NCBI GenBank assembly: GCA_027622975.1
Contig: JAQBVN010000015.1
Coordinates: forward strand, 1 to 55,116
Direction: 5' to 3'
From: Bacteroidota bacterium
GTDB lineage: Bacteria > Bacteroidota > Bacteroidia > Flavobacteriales_D > Sanyastnellaceae
DNA: 55,116 nt
Shown here: positions 48,901 to 54,802 of the stretch, in pieces
Layout: each line of letters begins with the position of its first letter
Position numbering within the stretch: the stretch's first letter is position 1
The notes under the pieces: model-generated
What the model saw: only the letters and a program-made list of their open reading frames with translations
What the model was told of the DNA's origin: nothing
The model's database searches: none
Position numbers and translations under genes: made by a program

Positions 48901-49152
48901 TGACACGGTTGCGGACGGCCCGGCGGCGACAATTCGTCCGCGGTGAAGCACCAAGGTGCCGTCTTCGATCGTCGTCGTGGCGTCAACGTGCAGGGTTGCG
49001 TGTTCGAGCACGGTGGCGACGAGGGCTTTGTGGTAGGTGCCGTTGACGGGGAAGGTCGGGTCGGGGGTTTGGGCCCCGACAGGCGAGAAACTCGCCCACC
49101 CGAATCCCACCATCAGCGTTCCCAAGGAGAGGAGGCGTTGCGTCATGCGCAT
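45970..49152 (-). CDS. tandem two-domain amidohydrolase, exported
   Basis: A 1060-residue protein with a signal peptide (ends PVGAQ, about residue 28). Domain 1 (about 40-460) is amidohydrolase-like but has HSD (His107-Ser-Asp109) instead of HxH. A beta-rich segment and an acidic, A/E/P/S-rich linker (about 570-615) lead to domain 2 (about 620-1020). That domain looks fully active: HTH near 671, TCHSYRQ, THILEG and AFNSDDAE supply the ligands, followed by LNPAKLLHIDHKTGSLKPGKDADVVVW (core LNPAKLL). It overlaps the next amidohydrolase gene by 14 nt. The likely substrate is a peptide or cyclic amide, unproven. Confidence 0.87.
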   Translation of the reverse strand: MRMTQRLLSLGTLMVGFGWASFSPVGAQTPDPTFPVNGTYHKALVATVLEHATLHVDATTTIEDGTLVLHRGRIVAAGPSATVSHPGPAVRLDMTGLHLYPSFVDVHSDFGMPEVQESGWSRTPQDLSDKKGAYGWNEAVRPETSAALVFDPSGDKAKALREAGFGAVLTHVQDGVVRGTGAVVLPLDDPREALLAPNASFHMSFRKGSSSQNYPSSLMGATALLRQTHLDARWYAEASPRGMAGGTNLSLEAFVGGQDLPRVFSAGSWKDVLRADAVLKEFGVSTPIMLGSGDAYQRAEAVAATGVRMAIPVNYPEGYDVSDPHLARLIGLDELKHWELAPSNAARLHAAGVPLAFTAHGLKDPGAFLNGVRKAVEEGLPEQEALRALTSTPAAWLGLEADLGSLRAGRLANVLVTDGPLFDKKTHLVEHWVAGQATPMRDRAPLDLAGSYNVNVNDSVYALEVTGEPGKWKASWALNDTSDRKVSLTLDNRTVVLRIPADDGPIRLTGNVWMESRIWEGSGQTSDGRWSDWSAIRNEVAPDADVSEAEDVAEKSAPESGKTSAGKTDASEAPVPSGTAAPLDLSGVVYPFTAYGLPERLEAETVCIRDATVWTCEDEGVLEGADVLIHDGRLAAVGIDLDLAALLPAGVTATEIDGRGKHVTPGVIDEHTHIAVDRGVNEGTQASSAEVWIGHAVDSEDVNMYRQLAGGVTCAQILHGSANPIGGQSAIIKFRWGAEPQDLLLDDAVPFIKFALGENVKQSNWGDGYRTRFPQTRMGVEQVYYDHFIRAREYGQAQLEHRAAMRDAKRKDIREGRGPVAPRVDLELETLLQILNEERFVTCHSYRQDEINMLMHVADSLGFRLNTFTHILEGYKVADKMAEHGAGGSSFSDWWAYKYEVKDAIPYNGAVLHNQGVVTAFNSDDAEMARRLNQEAAKAYKYGRVPEEEALKFVTLNPAKLLHIDHKTGSLKPGKDADVVVWSDHPLSINAKAEQTFVEGVRCFDVDRDRELRDAMRVERARLTAKMYADGESSGRGGKTRPSERIESHYHCDTLTDENR

Positions 49153-49232
49153 GAGAGCAGGTTTGTGGTTGCGGTCCTTGAAAAGGACGCGTCAAGGTAC
49201 ACATGAAGCACGGCCCTTGGAAACGGCCGACG

Positions 49233-49240
49233 TACCTTTG
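49233..49240 (+). promoter_or_regulatory. -7 box of the Nfu gene
   Basis: TACCTTTG, a perfect TAnnTTTG, ends 6 nt before the ATG at 49247. A TTG lies only 13 nt upstream, too close for a standard -33 element. Confidence 0.48.
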
Positions 49241-49246
49241 CGTGAC

Positions 49247-49912
49247 ATGGACACCCCCCGCATCCCCACCAGCGTGTACGCCGAAATGACGCCGAACCCG
49301 GCCGTCATGAAATTCGTCGCGGACCGCGCTTTGGCCCCCGGCAACGTTCAACTCGAGTTTCGAAGCAAGAACGAGGCCACCTTGTGCAGCCCTTTGGCCA
49401 CCGAACTCTTCAACTTTCCCTTCGTGACCAGCGTGTTTGTGAGCGGGCCCATGGTGAGCGTGACGAAGGACGACAGCTTGGGGTGGGAGATGATTGTGCA
49501 GCAACTCCGCGAGTACATCCGTGAATGGTTGATGGACCACCAAGATGCGGTGGTGGAAGCCCAAATCGAAGCCGCCCTCCCCCAACTCGGAACGGCCTCG
49601 CCCGACGCGCCCCTCGCCGCCCCGGCCGGCCTTGCGCCAGAAGCCGTGAAGTTCATCGCCGAGGAAGACATCGTCCCCACGGAACACGACGCCGCCATCT
49701 CCCAGCTGCTCGAAGAATTCGTCAGGCCCGCGGTCGAACAAGACGGCGGAGCGATTGATTTCAAGGCGTTCAAAGACGGCACCGTGTACGTCCACCTTCG
49801 CGGGGCCTGTTCCGGATGTCCCTCGAGCATGCAAACGCTGAAAGGCGGCATCGAGCAACTCCTCAAGGCCAAACTCGACGCCGTCGAAGAGGTGGTCGCC
49901 CTCGGGGTCTAA
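49247..49912 (+). CDS. nfuA: NifU-like Fe-S scaffold/carrier (Nfu)
   Basis: A 221-residue protein with the Nfu N-terminal domain (about 8-95: TPNPAVMKFV, FPFVTSVFVSG) and a C-terminal NifU domain (about 140-221) with the cluster-binding CxxC in GACSGCPSS. It hands 4Fe-4S clusters to target enzymes. The domain set matches mitochondrial and Bacteroidota Nfu, not the degenerate A-type N-domain of E. coli NfuA. ATG 49247 was chosen from homology and from the promoter box 6 nt upstream. It ends 24 nt from the convergent repressor gene. Confidence 0.93.
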   Translation: MDTPRIPTSVYAEMTPNPAVMKFVADRALAPGNVQLEFRSKNEATLCSPLATELFNFPFVTSVFVSGPMVSVTKDDSLGWEMIVQQLREYIREWLMDHQDAVVEAQIEAALPQLGTASPDAPLAAPAGLAPEAVKFIAEEDIVPTEHDAAISQLLEEFVRPAVEQDGGAIDFKAFKDGTVYVHLRGACSGCPSSMQTLKGGIEQLLKAKLDAVEEVVALGV

Positions 49913-49936
49913 CCTCCCAGCCCCGGATCCGACGCC

Positions 49937-50728
49937 TCAGCTTTCGGCGCGCTTCAACGCGTCGATTTCCCCGCGCAAGGTGTCCAGGGCGCTGCGCAAG
50001 CTGGCCGCCGATGCGGGCTGCCCGTCCAAGGCCGAAGGCAATTCGAAACTGAGGTAGGCCGCCGCCCGCCACACTTCCATGACATCATCAGCCTCGATCG
50101 AATAGGGGGCAAAGGCCGGGTTGTCGCTATGCAGGACAAGCCGCGAACCACGAGTTAGGTCATTTTCAACGCGTTTGAAAACAACCCCTTGGTCACGGGT
50201 GATCACAACATGAGGTCGAAGGCCCCCCACGCTCATCCAATCCTCCACGTACTGACACAGAATGTAGCTTCCTGAAGGAATGGGCAGCATGCTGTCCCCT
50301 TCAATTTGAAACATCCTGTACGTTCTGTCGGGTGCCAATTCCTTGATTGGCAGCCCAAACGTGGGTAACTGCGACATCCATTCGGGGTCTCCATAACCGA
50401 ATGCGTACCCCGCGGCCGCTTTGACGGGAACGACGACGACGCGTTCTCGATCCGAGCTTGCATCGATAGGCACGGTCAAAATTCTCAACCCCTCTCCTTG
50501 GATGCGAGAGGCCAGTCGTTCGTTTTCATCACCTCGTACCAAAGCATCCACGGTGATGTCAAAGCAAGCCGCGATGTCAATCAGCGTGGACAATTTGGGT
50601 TCAGACCGACCCTCCTCATAGGCTCCCAACGTGGGTCGCGTCAAACCCAGTCGTTCGGCCAGGACTTGTTGTGTCCAGCCGCGTTCCTTGCGCAAGGACT
50701 TGAGATTTTCAGGGAGTTTGCTTTGCAT
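49937..50728 (-). CDS. HTH-S24 self-cleaving repressor (LexA-like)
   Basis: A 263-residue regulator. Residues 5-65 form an XRE-type helix-turn-helix (SLRKERGWTQQVLAERLG, TLGAYEEGRSEPK). Residues about 95-215 are a LexA/UmuD-type S24 peptidase with an Ala106-Gly107 cleavage site (AAAGYAFGYG), the nucleophile Ser146 (EGDSM) and the general base Lys185 (VVFKRVE). A short helical, possibly coiled-coil tail follows. All residues for RecA-stimulated self-cleavage are present. A perfect TGAGCA-A-TGCTCA palindrome lies 36 nt upstream of its ATG. dinB and an SRAP gene are within 4 kb, so it is a good candidate SOS-type repressor. Confidence 0.86.
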   Translation of the reverse strand: MQSKLPENLKSLRKERGWTQQVLAERLGLTRPTLGAYEEGRSEPKLSTLIDIAACFDITVDALVRGDENERLASRIQGEGLRILTVPIDASSDRERVVVVPVKAAAGYAFGYGDPEWMSQLPTFGLPIKELAPDRTYRMFQIEGDSMLPIPSGSYILCQYVEDWMSVGGLRPHVVITRDQGVVFKRVENDLTRGSRLVLHSDNPAFAPYSIEADDVMEVWRAAAYLSFELPSALDGQPASAASLRSALDTLRGEIDALKRAES

Positions 50729-50734
50729 CGGTCA

Positions 50735-50742
50735 GCAAGATA
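50735..50742 (-). promoter_or_regulatory. candidate repressor -7 box
   Basis: TATCTTGC on the minus strand resembles TAnnTTTG with one T missing. The TATCTTG part ends 7 nt before the ATG, the same spacing as several perfect boxes in this window. Confidence 0.35.
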
Positions 50743-50753
50743 CGCTTCGCCCT

Positions 50754-50792
50754 CTTTGGTTTGATGAGCAATGCTCACAACTCGAGCATTTG
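50754..50792. promoter_or_regulatory. candidate SOS-like operator region of the repressor
   Basis: The perfect palindrome TGAGCA-A-TGCTCA occupies 50765-50777. It is flanked by CTTTGGTTT (50754-50762) and by CGAGCATTTG (50783-50792), whose complement is CAAATGCTCG. Both flanking words and the half-site TGCTCA recur upstream of dinB. The site would overlap the -33 region of the repressor promoter and also lies 126 nt or more upstream of the divergent metalloprotease gene. Confidence 0.5.
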
Positions 50793-50917
50793 GGCGTGTG
50801 CCGGGGTCCTGCAATCACGCCTAAAAGTGGTTTCCAATCGCTTGATCAGAACATTTCGTCGATTATTACACAAATTATATGTATATTTAATCTCGACTTC
50901 GACTACAAACCACCCGT
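50793..50917 (+). promoter_or_regulatory. AT-rich upstream region of the metalloprotease gene
   Basis: The last 60 nt of this spacer, around 50858-50895, are strikingly AT-rich for the window and contain TATATTTA, close to TAnnTTTG, about 30 nt before the ATG. A promoter here is likely but the exact box is uncertain. Confidence 0.35.
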
Positions 50918-53104
50918 ATGATGCGTTCGATCCTGCTCACAATTGGCATGATGGCCTCCATAATGATCCACGGACAACAGGTCTTTGGCCCCGCGGCCTT
51001 GCAAGACATGATGGCCCAAAATCACGACCCATCAAGCGACTCATCTTGCCATCAGAGCCACTGTTTCACGGCAGGATGCCAAGGTTTGCATGGGACCAAT
51101 GTGGATGGAAACTCCCAGGTTGGCACTCCGTCATGGTATGATGCAACCTCCGGCGTGCGAAGTGCCATTTTTGTCCTTGACTTTGCCGAGGATTTCCCTT
51201 CGGAAGCCCAGCCTGCCGTTCAGTACGCTGTCGACATCTGGGCGTCCTCGATTGAATCTGTGATTCCCATCCGCATGACGGCCGTGTGGGATTCACTCTC
51301 CCCAAGCATTTTGGCCCAGGCATCGCCTTTAGAGGTCATTCACGATTTTCCTGGGGCTCCCGTTGCCAACTGTCAATACGCCATTGCATTGGCCAATCAA
51401 TTGGCCGGGGAGGACCTCAATCCAGACGCTCAAGACATGATCTTGAAATTTTCGGACCAAGTGACTTGGTACCATGGATTGGATGGCCAAACCCCCAGCG
51501 GTGCGTACGACATGGTCACTGTGGCACTTCACGAAATGGCCCACGGTCTCGGTTACTTGGGAAGTGCCAACCACAATGGCAACTCCGGATTCATGGGATT
51601 CCAAGGGGTGCCTTTCATCTATGACCAATTCGTTGAATTGTCCGATCAATCCTCCATTCTTGAATTCGTGAGCGGAACCGTTTCCCTGGGGAATGTTTTG
51701 GAAAGTGATGCCTTGTATTGGGGTGGTGACCAAGGAGTGGCCGCCAACCTTGTGGGCCGGCCTCGCTTGTTCGCCCCCGCGACGTGGGCCCCTGGAGCGA
51801 GCTACTCTCATTTGAGAGAATCCTCTTACATCATTGGCAACATCAACTCGTTGATGACGCCCTTTCTCAGCATGTCTGAGAGCATCCATACCCCAGGACC
51901 TGTTTCACTCGGCATGATGCAAGACATGGGGTGGACCTTGCCACCCACGTTGTGCAACATCACCATGGTTGAGCCGCTTGTTCAATCCTCGTGCAACCCG
52001 GCTTCCAACTCCTACACCCAGCAACTGAGGGTGACTTACGAAAATGCACCTTCCAATGGAACCTTGGTGGTCAATGGGGTGAGTTTTGCAATCACGTCAA
52101 GCCCTCAAACCGTATCGCTGGTCGGACTTCCCTCCAACGGACAACTTGTGGATGTGGAAGTGTACTTCTCTGAGAATCCCGCATGCTCTTACACCGTGGC
52201 AGAACTCTTTGAAGCGCCTGCACCTTGCTGCTTGGTGTTGCGCATGGTGGAAGTCAATCCTCAAGCCCAAACGATCACATTGATCAACGTGGGCAGTTGT
52301 GAGGGGGAATTGTCCGGATACACGCTCAAGTCTGAAGGACAAACTGTGAACGTGGGTTCTTTGGCGGAGGGAGCCTTGTTGGCCCCCGGTGAAACGACAA
52401 CTGTTTCTTGGCCCGGATGGCCCGACAATGTCGAAGGAGGAGACTTGACGTTGTACGATGGTTTTGGTTCCTACGACGATTATGTGCAGTGGCTTACGCC
52501 TGGAAACAGCGGTGAATTTCTGGCCAACATTTATGGGTTATGGGAGACGGGAGGGTTCCTCGATGGCTTGCCCCCCTACACGTACATCGGTGATCCCACG
52601 GCCAATCCTGCAGAACACGGTTTGACCTTTTGGGAAGCAGTTCCCTACCCATGTGCATTCCTTGGGATGGAAGTGGGGGCAACCTCTGAATGCAATGCAC
52701 AAGACGACGATTTCACCCAGGAATTCACCTTCACCTTGCAAAGCCCACCCGCATCGGGGACATCCATCATGGTGCAGGATTCTGTCCTGACTTTTGACGG
52801 AAACAACCCATGGTCCATTCTTCTGACGCTCCCCGCCACAGGAAGCCCCGTGGATGTTGTGGCCACAGTTGTGGATGATCCTGCATGCACGGCGACGTTC
52901 TCCGCGGCCATGGTGGCCCCGGAAAGCTGTGCTTGCCCCACCGATTTGGATGGAGGTGGCTATGTGGATGTGAATGACCTCTTGTTGTTTCTGGGAGACT
53001 ATGGGTGTTTGTCTGGTTGCAATGCCGACTTTGATGGTGATGACATCGTCAATGTCAATGACCTGTTGATTTTCTTGGGGGCTTACGGCAGTTTCTGCAA
53101 TTGA
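50918..53104 (+). CDS. secreted metalloprotease with dockerin-like EF-hands
   Basis: A 728-residue exported protein with a signal peptide (to about residue 20). The catalytic region has HEMAHGLGYLGSANH (His205, Glu206, His209); the third metzincin ligand position (215) is Gly, so the third ligand must lie elsewhere. A lamin-tail-like domain (about 430-520: LRMVEVNPQAQTITLINVG) follows. The C-terminus has two calcium-binding repeats of dockerin type, from Asp676 (DLDGGGYVDVND) and Asp704 (DFDGDDIVNVND), each ending LLxFLGxYG. There is no T9SS sorting domain. ATG 50918 gives MMRSILL; 50921 is equally possible. Confidence 0.84.
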   Translation: MMRSILLTIGMMASIMIHGQQVFGPAALQDMMAQNHDPSSDSSCHQSHCFTAGCQGLHGTNVDGNSQVGTPSWYDATSGVRSAIFVLDFAEDFPSEAQPAVQYAVDIWASSIESVIPIRMTAVWDSLSPSILAQASPLEVIHDFPGAPVANCQYAIALANQLAGEDLNPDAQDMILKFSDQVTWYHGLDGQTPSGAYDMVTVALHEMAHGLGYLGSANHNGNSGFMGFQGVPFIYDQFVELSDQSSILEFVSGTVSLGNVLESDALYWGGDQGVAANLVGRPRLFAPATWAPGASYSHLRESSYIIGNINSLMTPFLSMSESIHTPGPVSLGMMQDMGWTLPPTLCNITMVEPLVQSSCNPASNSYTQQLRVTYENAPSNGTLVVNGVSFAITSSPQTVSLVGLPSNGQLVDVEVYFSENPACSYTVAELFEAPAPCCLVLRMVEVNPQAQTITLINVGSCEGELSGYTLKSEGQTVNVGSLAEGALLAPGETTTVSWPGWPDNVEGGDLTLYDGFGSYDDYVQWLTPGNSGEFLANIYGLWETGGFLDGLPPYTYIGDPTANPAEHGLTFWEAVPYPCAFLGMEVGATSECNAQDDDFTQEFTFTLQSPPASGTSIMVQDSVLTFDGNNPWSILLTLPATGSPVDVVATVVDDPACTATFSAAMVAPESCACPTDLDGGGYVDVNDLLLFLGDYGCLSGCNADFDGDDIVNVNDLLIFLGAYGSFCN

Positions 53105-53225
53105 TTTGGGGTCATCCTGGGCGGATGGGCTGATGCCATTGATTGGGGTCGCCCTGGGCGGATGGGCTGATGCCATTGATTGGGGGTCGCCCTGGGCGGA
53201 TGGGCTGATCCATTGATTTGGGGTC
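53100..53225. repeat. 37-38-bp tandem array, 3.3 copies
   Basis: Units at 53100-53137, 53138-53174 and 53175-53211, plus a partial copy to about 53225, share ATTGATT(T)GGGGTC...CTGGGCGGATGGGCTGATGCC. The copies are nearly identical, so the array is young. The first unit overlaps the last codon and stop of the metalloprotease gene. It encodes no credible protein; a 60-residue frame from 53180 is repeat-derived. Confidence 0.92.
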
Positions 53226-53315
53226 GTTGTTCACAGATCCGTCGTCGCGTCCCGAGGCCTGAAAAGTCGAGCCCTAGGAATCTTCATTCCAAGGAACTTG
53301 CGCTGCTGCATCAAA

Positions 53316-53353
53316 CATTTGCAAGCAAATGCTCGTTTCTTTGGTTTTGCTCA
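53316..53353. promoter_or_regulatory. candidate SOS-like operator region of dinB
   Basis: The palindrome CATTTGC-AA-GCAAATG spans 53316-53331. CAAATGCTCG at 53326-53335, CTTTGGTTT at 53339-53347 and TGCTCA at 53348-53353 repeat words found in the repressor promoter region. The cluster lies 43-80 nt upstream of the dinB ATG, where an operator would act. Confidence 0.48.
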
Positions 53354-53361
53354 TTATTTTA

Positions 53362-53391
53362 GCAGACCCAGCGCGTTTTTGTGCGGGTCTG
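53362..53391 (+). terminator. strong hairpin just before dinB
   Basis: GCAGACCC (53362-53369) pairs with GGGTCTG (53385-53391), and GCGC with GTGC inside it, around a 6-nt loop; A53370 is bulged. It is followed by TTTC and the dinB ATG at 53396. It could terminate metalloprotease transcripts, attenuate dinB, or block its start. A true T tract is short, so the terminator call is tentative. Confidence 0.5.
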
Positions 53392-53395
53392 TTTC

Positions 53396-54673
53396 ATGAG
53401 CGACGTTTCCAACTCCCTCCACGCGCCTCAACCTCTGGCGCCCGCACCCCACGACGCGGGGCCGCAGCGGTCCATCCTGCACCTGGACCTCGACACCTTC
53501 TTCGTGTCGGTGGAGCGGCGCATGGACTCGCGCCTCGAAGGCCGGCCCATCTTGATTGGGGGGACGGGCGATCGAGGCGTGGTGGCGTCCTGCAGTTACG
53601 AGGCGCGGGGGTTTGGGGTGCATTCCGGGATGGCGATGAAGATGGCGCGGGCCTTGTGTCCTGAGGCGGTGGTGATCCGCGGGAATTCGATGGCCTATTC
53701 CAAACAGTCCGACCTGGTGACGGAGATCGTGCGGGAGGCCGTACCTGTCTGCGAAAAGAGTTCCATCGACGAATTCTACGCGGACCTCAGTGGGATGGAC
53801 CGGTTCTTCGGGTGCTGGCAATTCTCCCGCGAGCTCCGGGAACGCGTGATCCGCGAGACCGGTCTGCCCATTTCACTCGGGCTCAGCACCAGCAAAACCG
53901 TGGCGAAAGTGGCGACGGGCGAGGCGAAGCCCAACAACGCCCGGCACGTGAGCAGGGGGACGGAGCGGCATTTTTTGGCCCCCCTCTCGATACGCAAAAT
54001 CCCCATGGTCGGCGCGGAGACCTACCGCACCTTGCGCAACCTCGGCATTTCCACCATTCGGACACTGCAGGACATGCCCGTCGAGCTCATCGAACAGGTG
54101 CTGGGCAAGAACGGAGACGCGATTTGGCGGAAGGCGCACGGCATCGACGACGCCCCCGTCGTCGCCTACAACGAGCGCAAATCCATCTCGACCGAACGCA
54201 CCTTCGCCAAGGACACCACCGACGGCGACAAGCTTCACGCGATCATGCTGGCCATGGCGGAAAACCTGGCCTTCCAACTGCGGCGCGGCGACAAGCTCAC
54301 GGCCTGCGTGACCGTCAAGGTTCGCTACGCCGATTTCTCGACCAAGAGCATGCAGCGGCGCATCCCCTACACCGCCGCCGATCACCACCTCGTGCCCATG
54401 GCCAAGGACCTGCTTGAACAGCTGCTCGACAAGCGCGTGCGCGTGCGACTCATCGGCATTCGTTACAGCCACTTGGTGGGTGGCGGATTCCAAATCAACC
54501 TGTTCGACGACACCGAAGAGCGCGTCAAGCTCTACCAAGCCCTCGACCGCATCCGCGTGCAGTACGGGGACCGAAGCGTGGTGCGCGCCGCCGGCCTCGA
54601 AGCGCGAACCATCGGCCGCTCCAACCCCTTCGACGGCGGCCCTCCGCCCCTCCTCGCCCACCGGCACCAATGA
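53396..54673 (+). CDS. dinB: Y-family DNA polymerase IV
   Basis: A 425-residue translesion polymerase. Catalytic carboxylates are in HLDLDTFFVSVE (Asp31) and SSIDEFYAD (Asp125, Glu126). The steric-gate aromatic is in DTFF. A helix-hairpin-helix thumb follows, then the little finger. The clamp-binding peptide is QINLF at 366-370, about 55 residues from the end. ATG 53396 was chosen because the upstream in-frame GTG (53381) is inside the hairpin stem. The 15-residue linker after the clamp motif is Pro-rich at its end. Context suggests damage-controlled expression. Confidence 0.95.
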   Translation: MSDVSNSLHAPQPLAPAPHDAGPQRSILHLDLDTFFVSVERRMDSRLEGRPILIGGTGDRGVVASCSYEARGFGVHSGMAMKMARALCPEAVVIRGNSMAYSKQSDLVTEIVREAVPVCEKSSIDEFYADLSGMDRFFGCWQFSRELRERVIRETGLPISLGLSTSKTVAKVATGEAKPNNARHVSRGTERHFLAPLSIRKIPMVGAETYRTLRNLGISTIRTLQDMPVELIEQVLGKNGDAIWRKAHGIDDAPVVAYNERKSISTERTFAKDTTDGDKLHAIMLAMAENLAFQLRRGDKLTACVTVKVRYADFSTKSMQRRIPYTAADHHLVPMAKDLLEQLLDKRVRVRLIGIRYSHLVGGGFQINLFDDTEERVKLYQALDRIRVQYGDRSVVRAAGLEARTIGRSNPFDGGPPPLLAHRHQ

Positions 54674-54735
54674 CCGCCCCACGAACCGCGCACCTGCGCA
54701 TCCCCCACCCACAATCCCAAACGCGGTCCTCTTCC

Positions 54736-54780
54736 CCTCGTTCGTTCTCTCCTCGTTCATTCTCTCCTCGTTCGTTTTAC
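54736..54780. repeat. 3 x 15-bp tandem array
   Basis: Three units with consensus CCTCGTTCGTTCTCT at 54736-54750, 54751-54765 and 54766-54780 (the last diverges at its end). They fill part of the 129-bp gap between dinB and the SRAP gene, which holds no other gene. The array is pyrimidine-rich on the plus strand and could lie in the SRAP leader. Confidence 0.75.
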
Positions 54781-54802
54781 CTTCCTCCAATCCCCCTGAC
54801 TC

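Noticed and set aside
53100-53225. Possible CRISPR array
   Set aside because: Units abut with no unique spacers and no cas genes are present.
53180-53362. Small plus-strand gene of 60 codons after the metalloprotease
   Set aside because: It starts within the tandem repeat, has no conserved features and crosses the candidate dinB operator.
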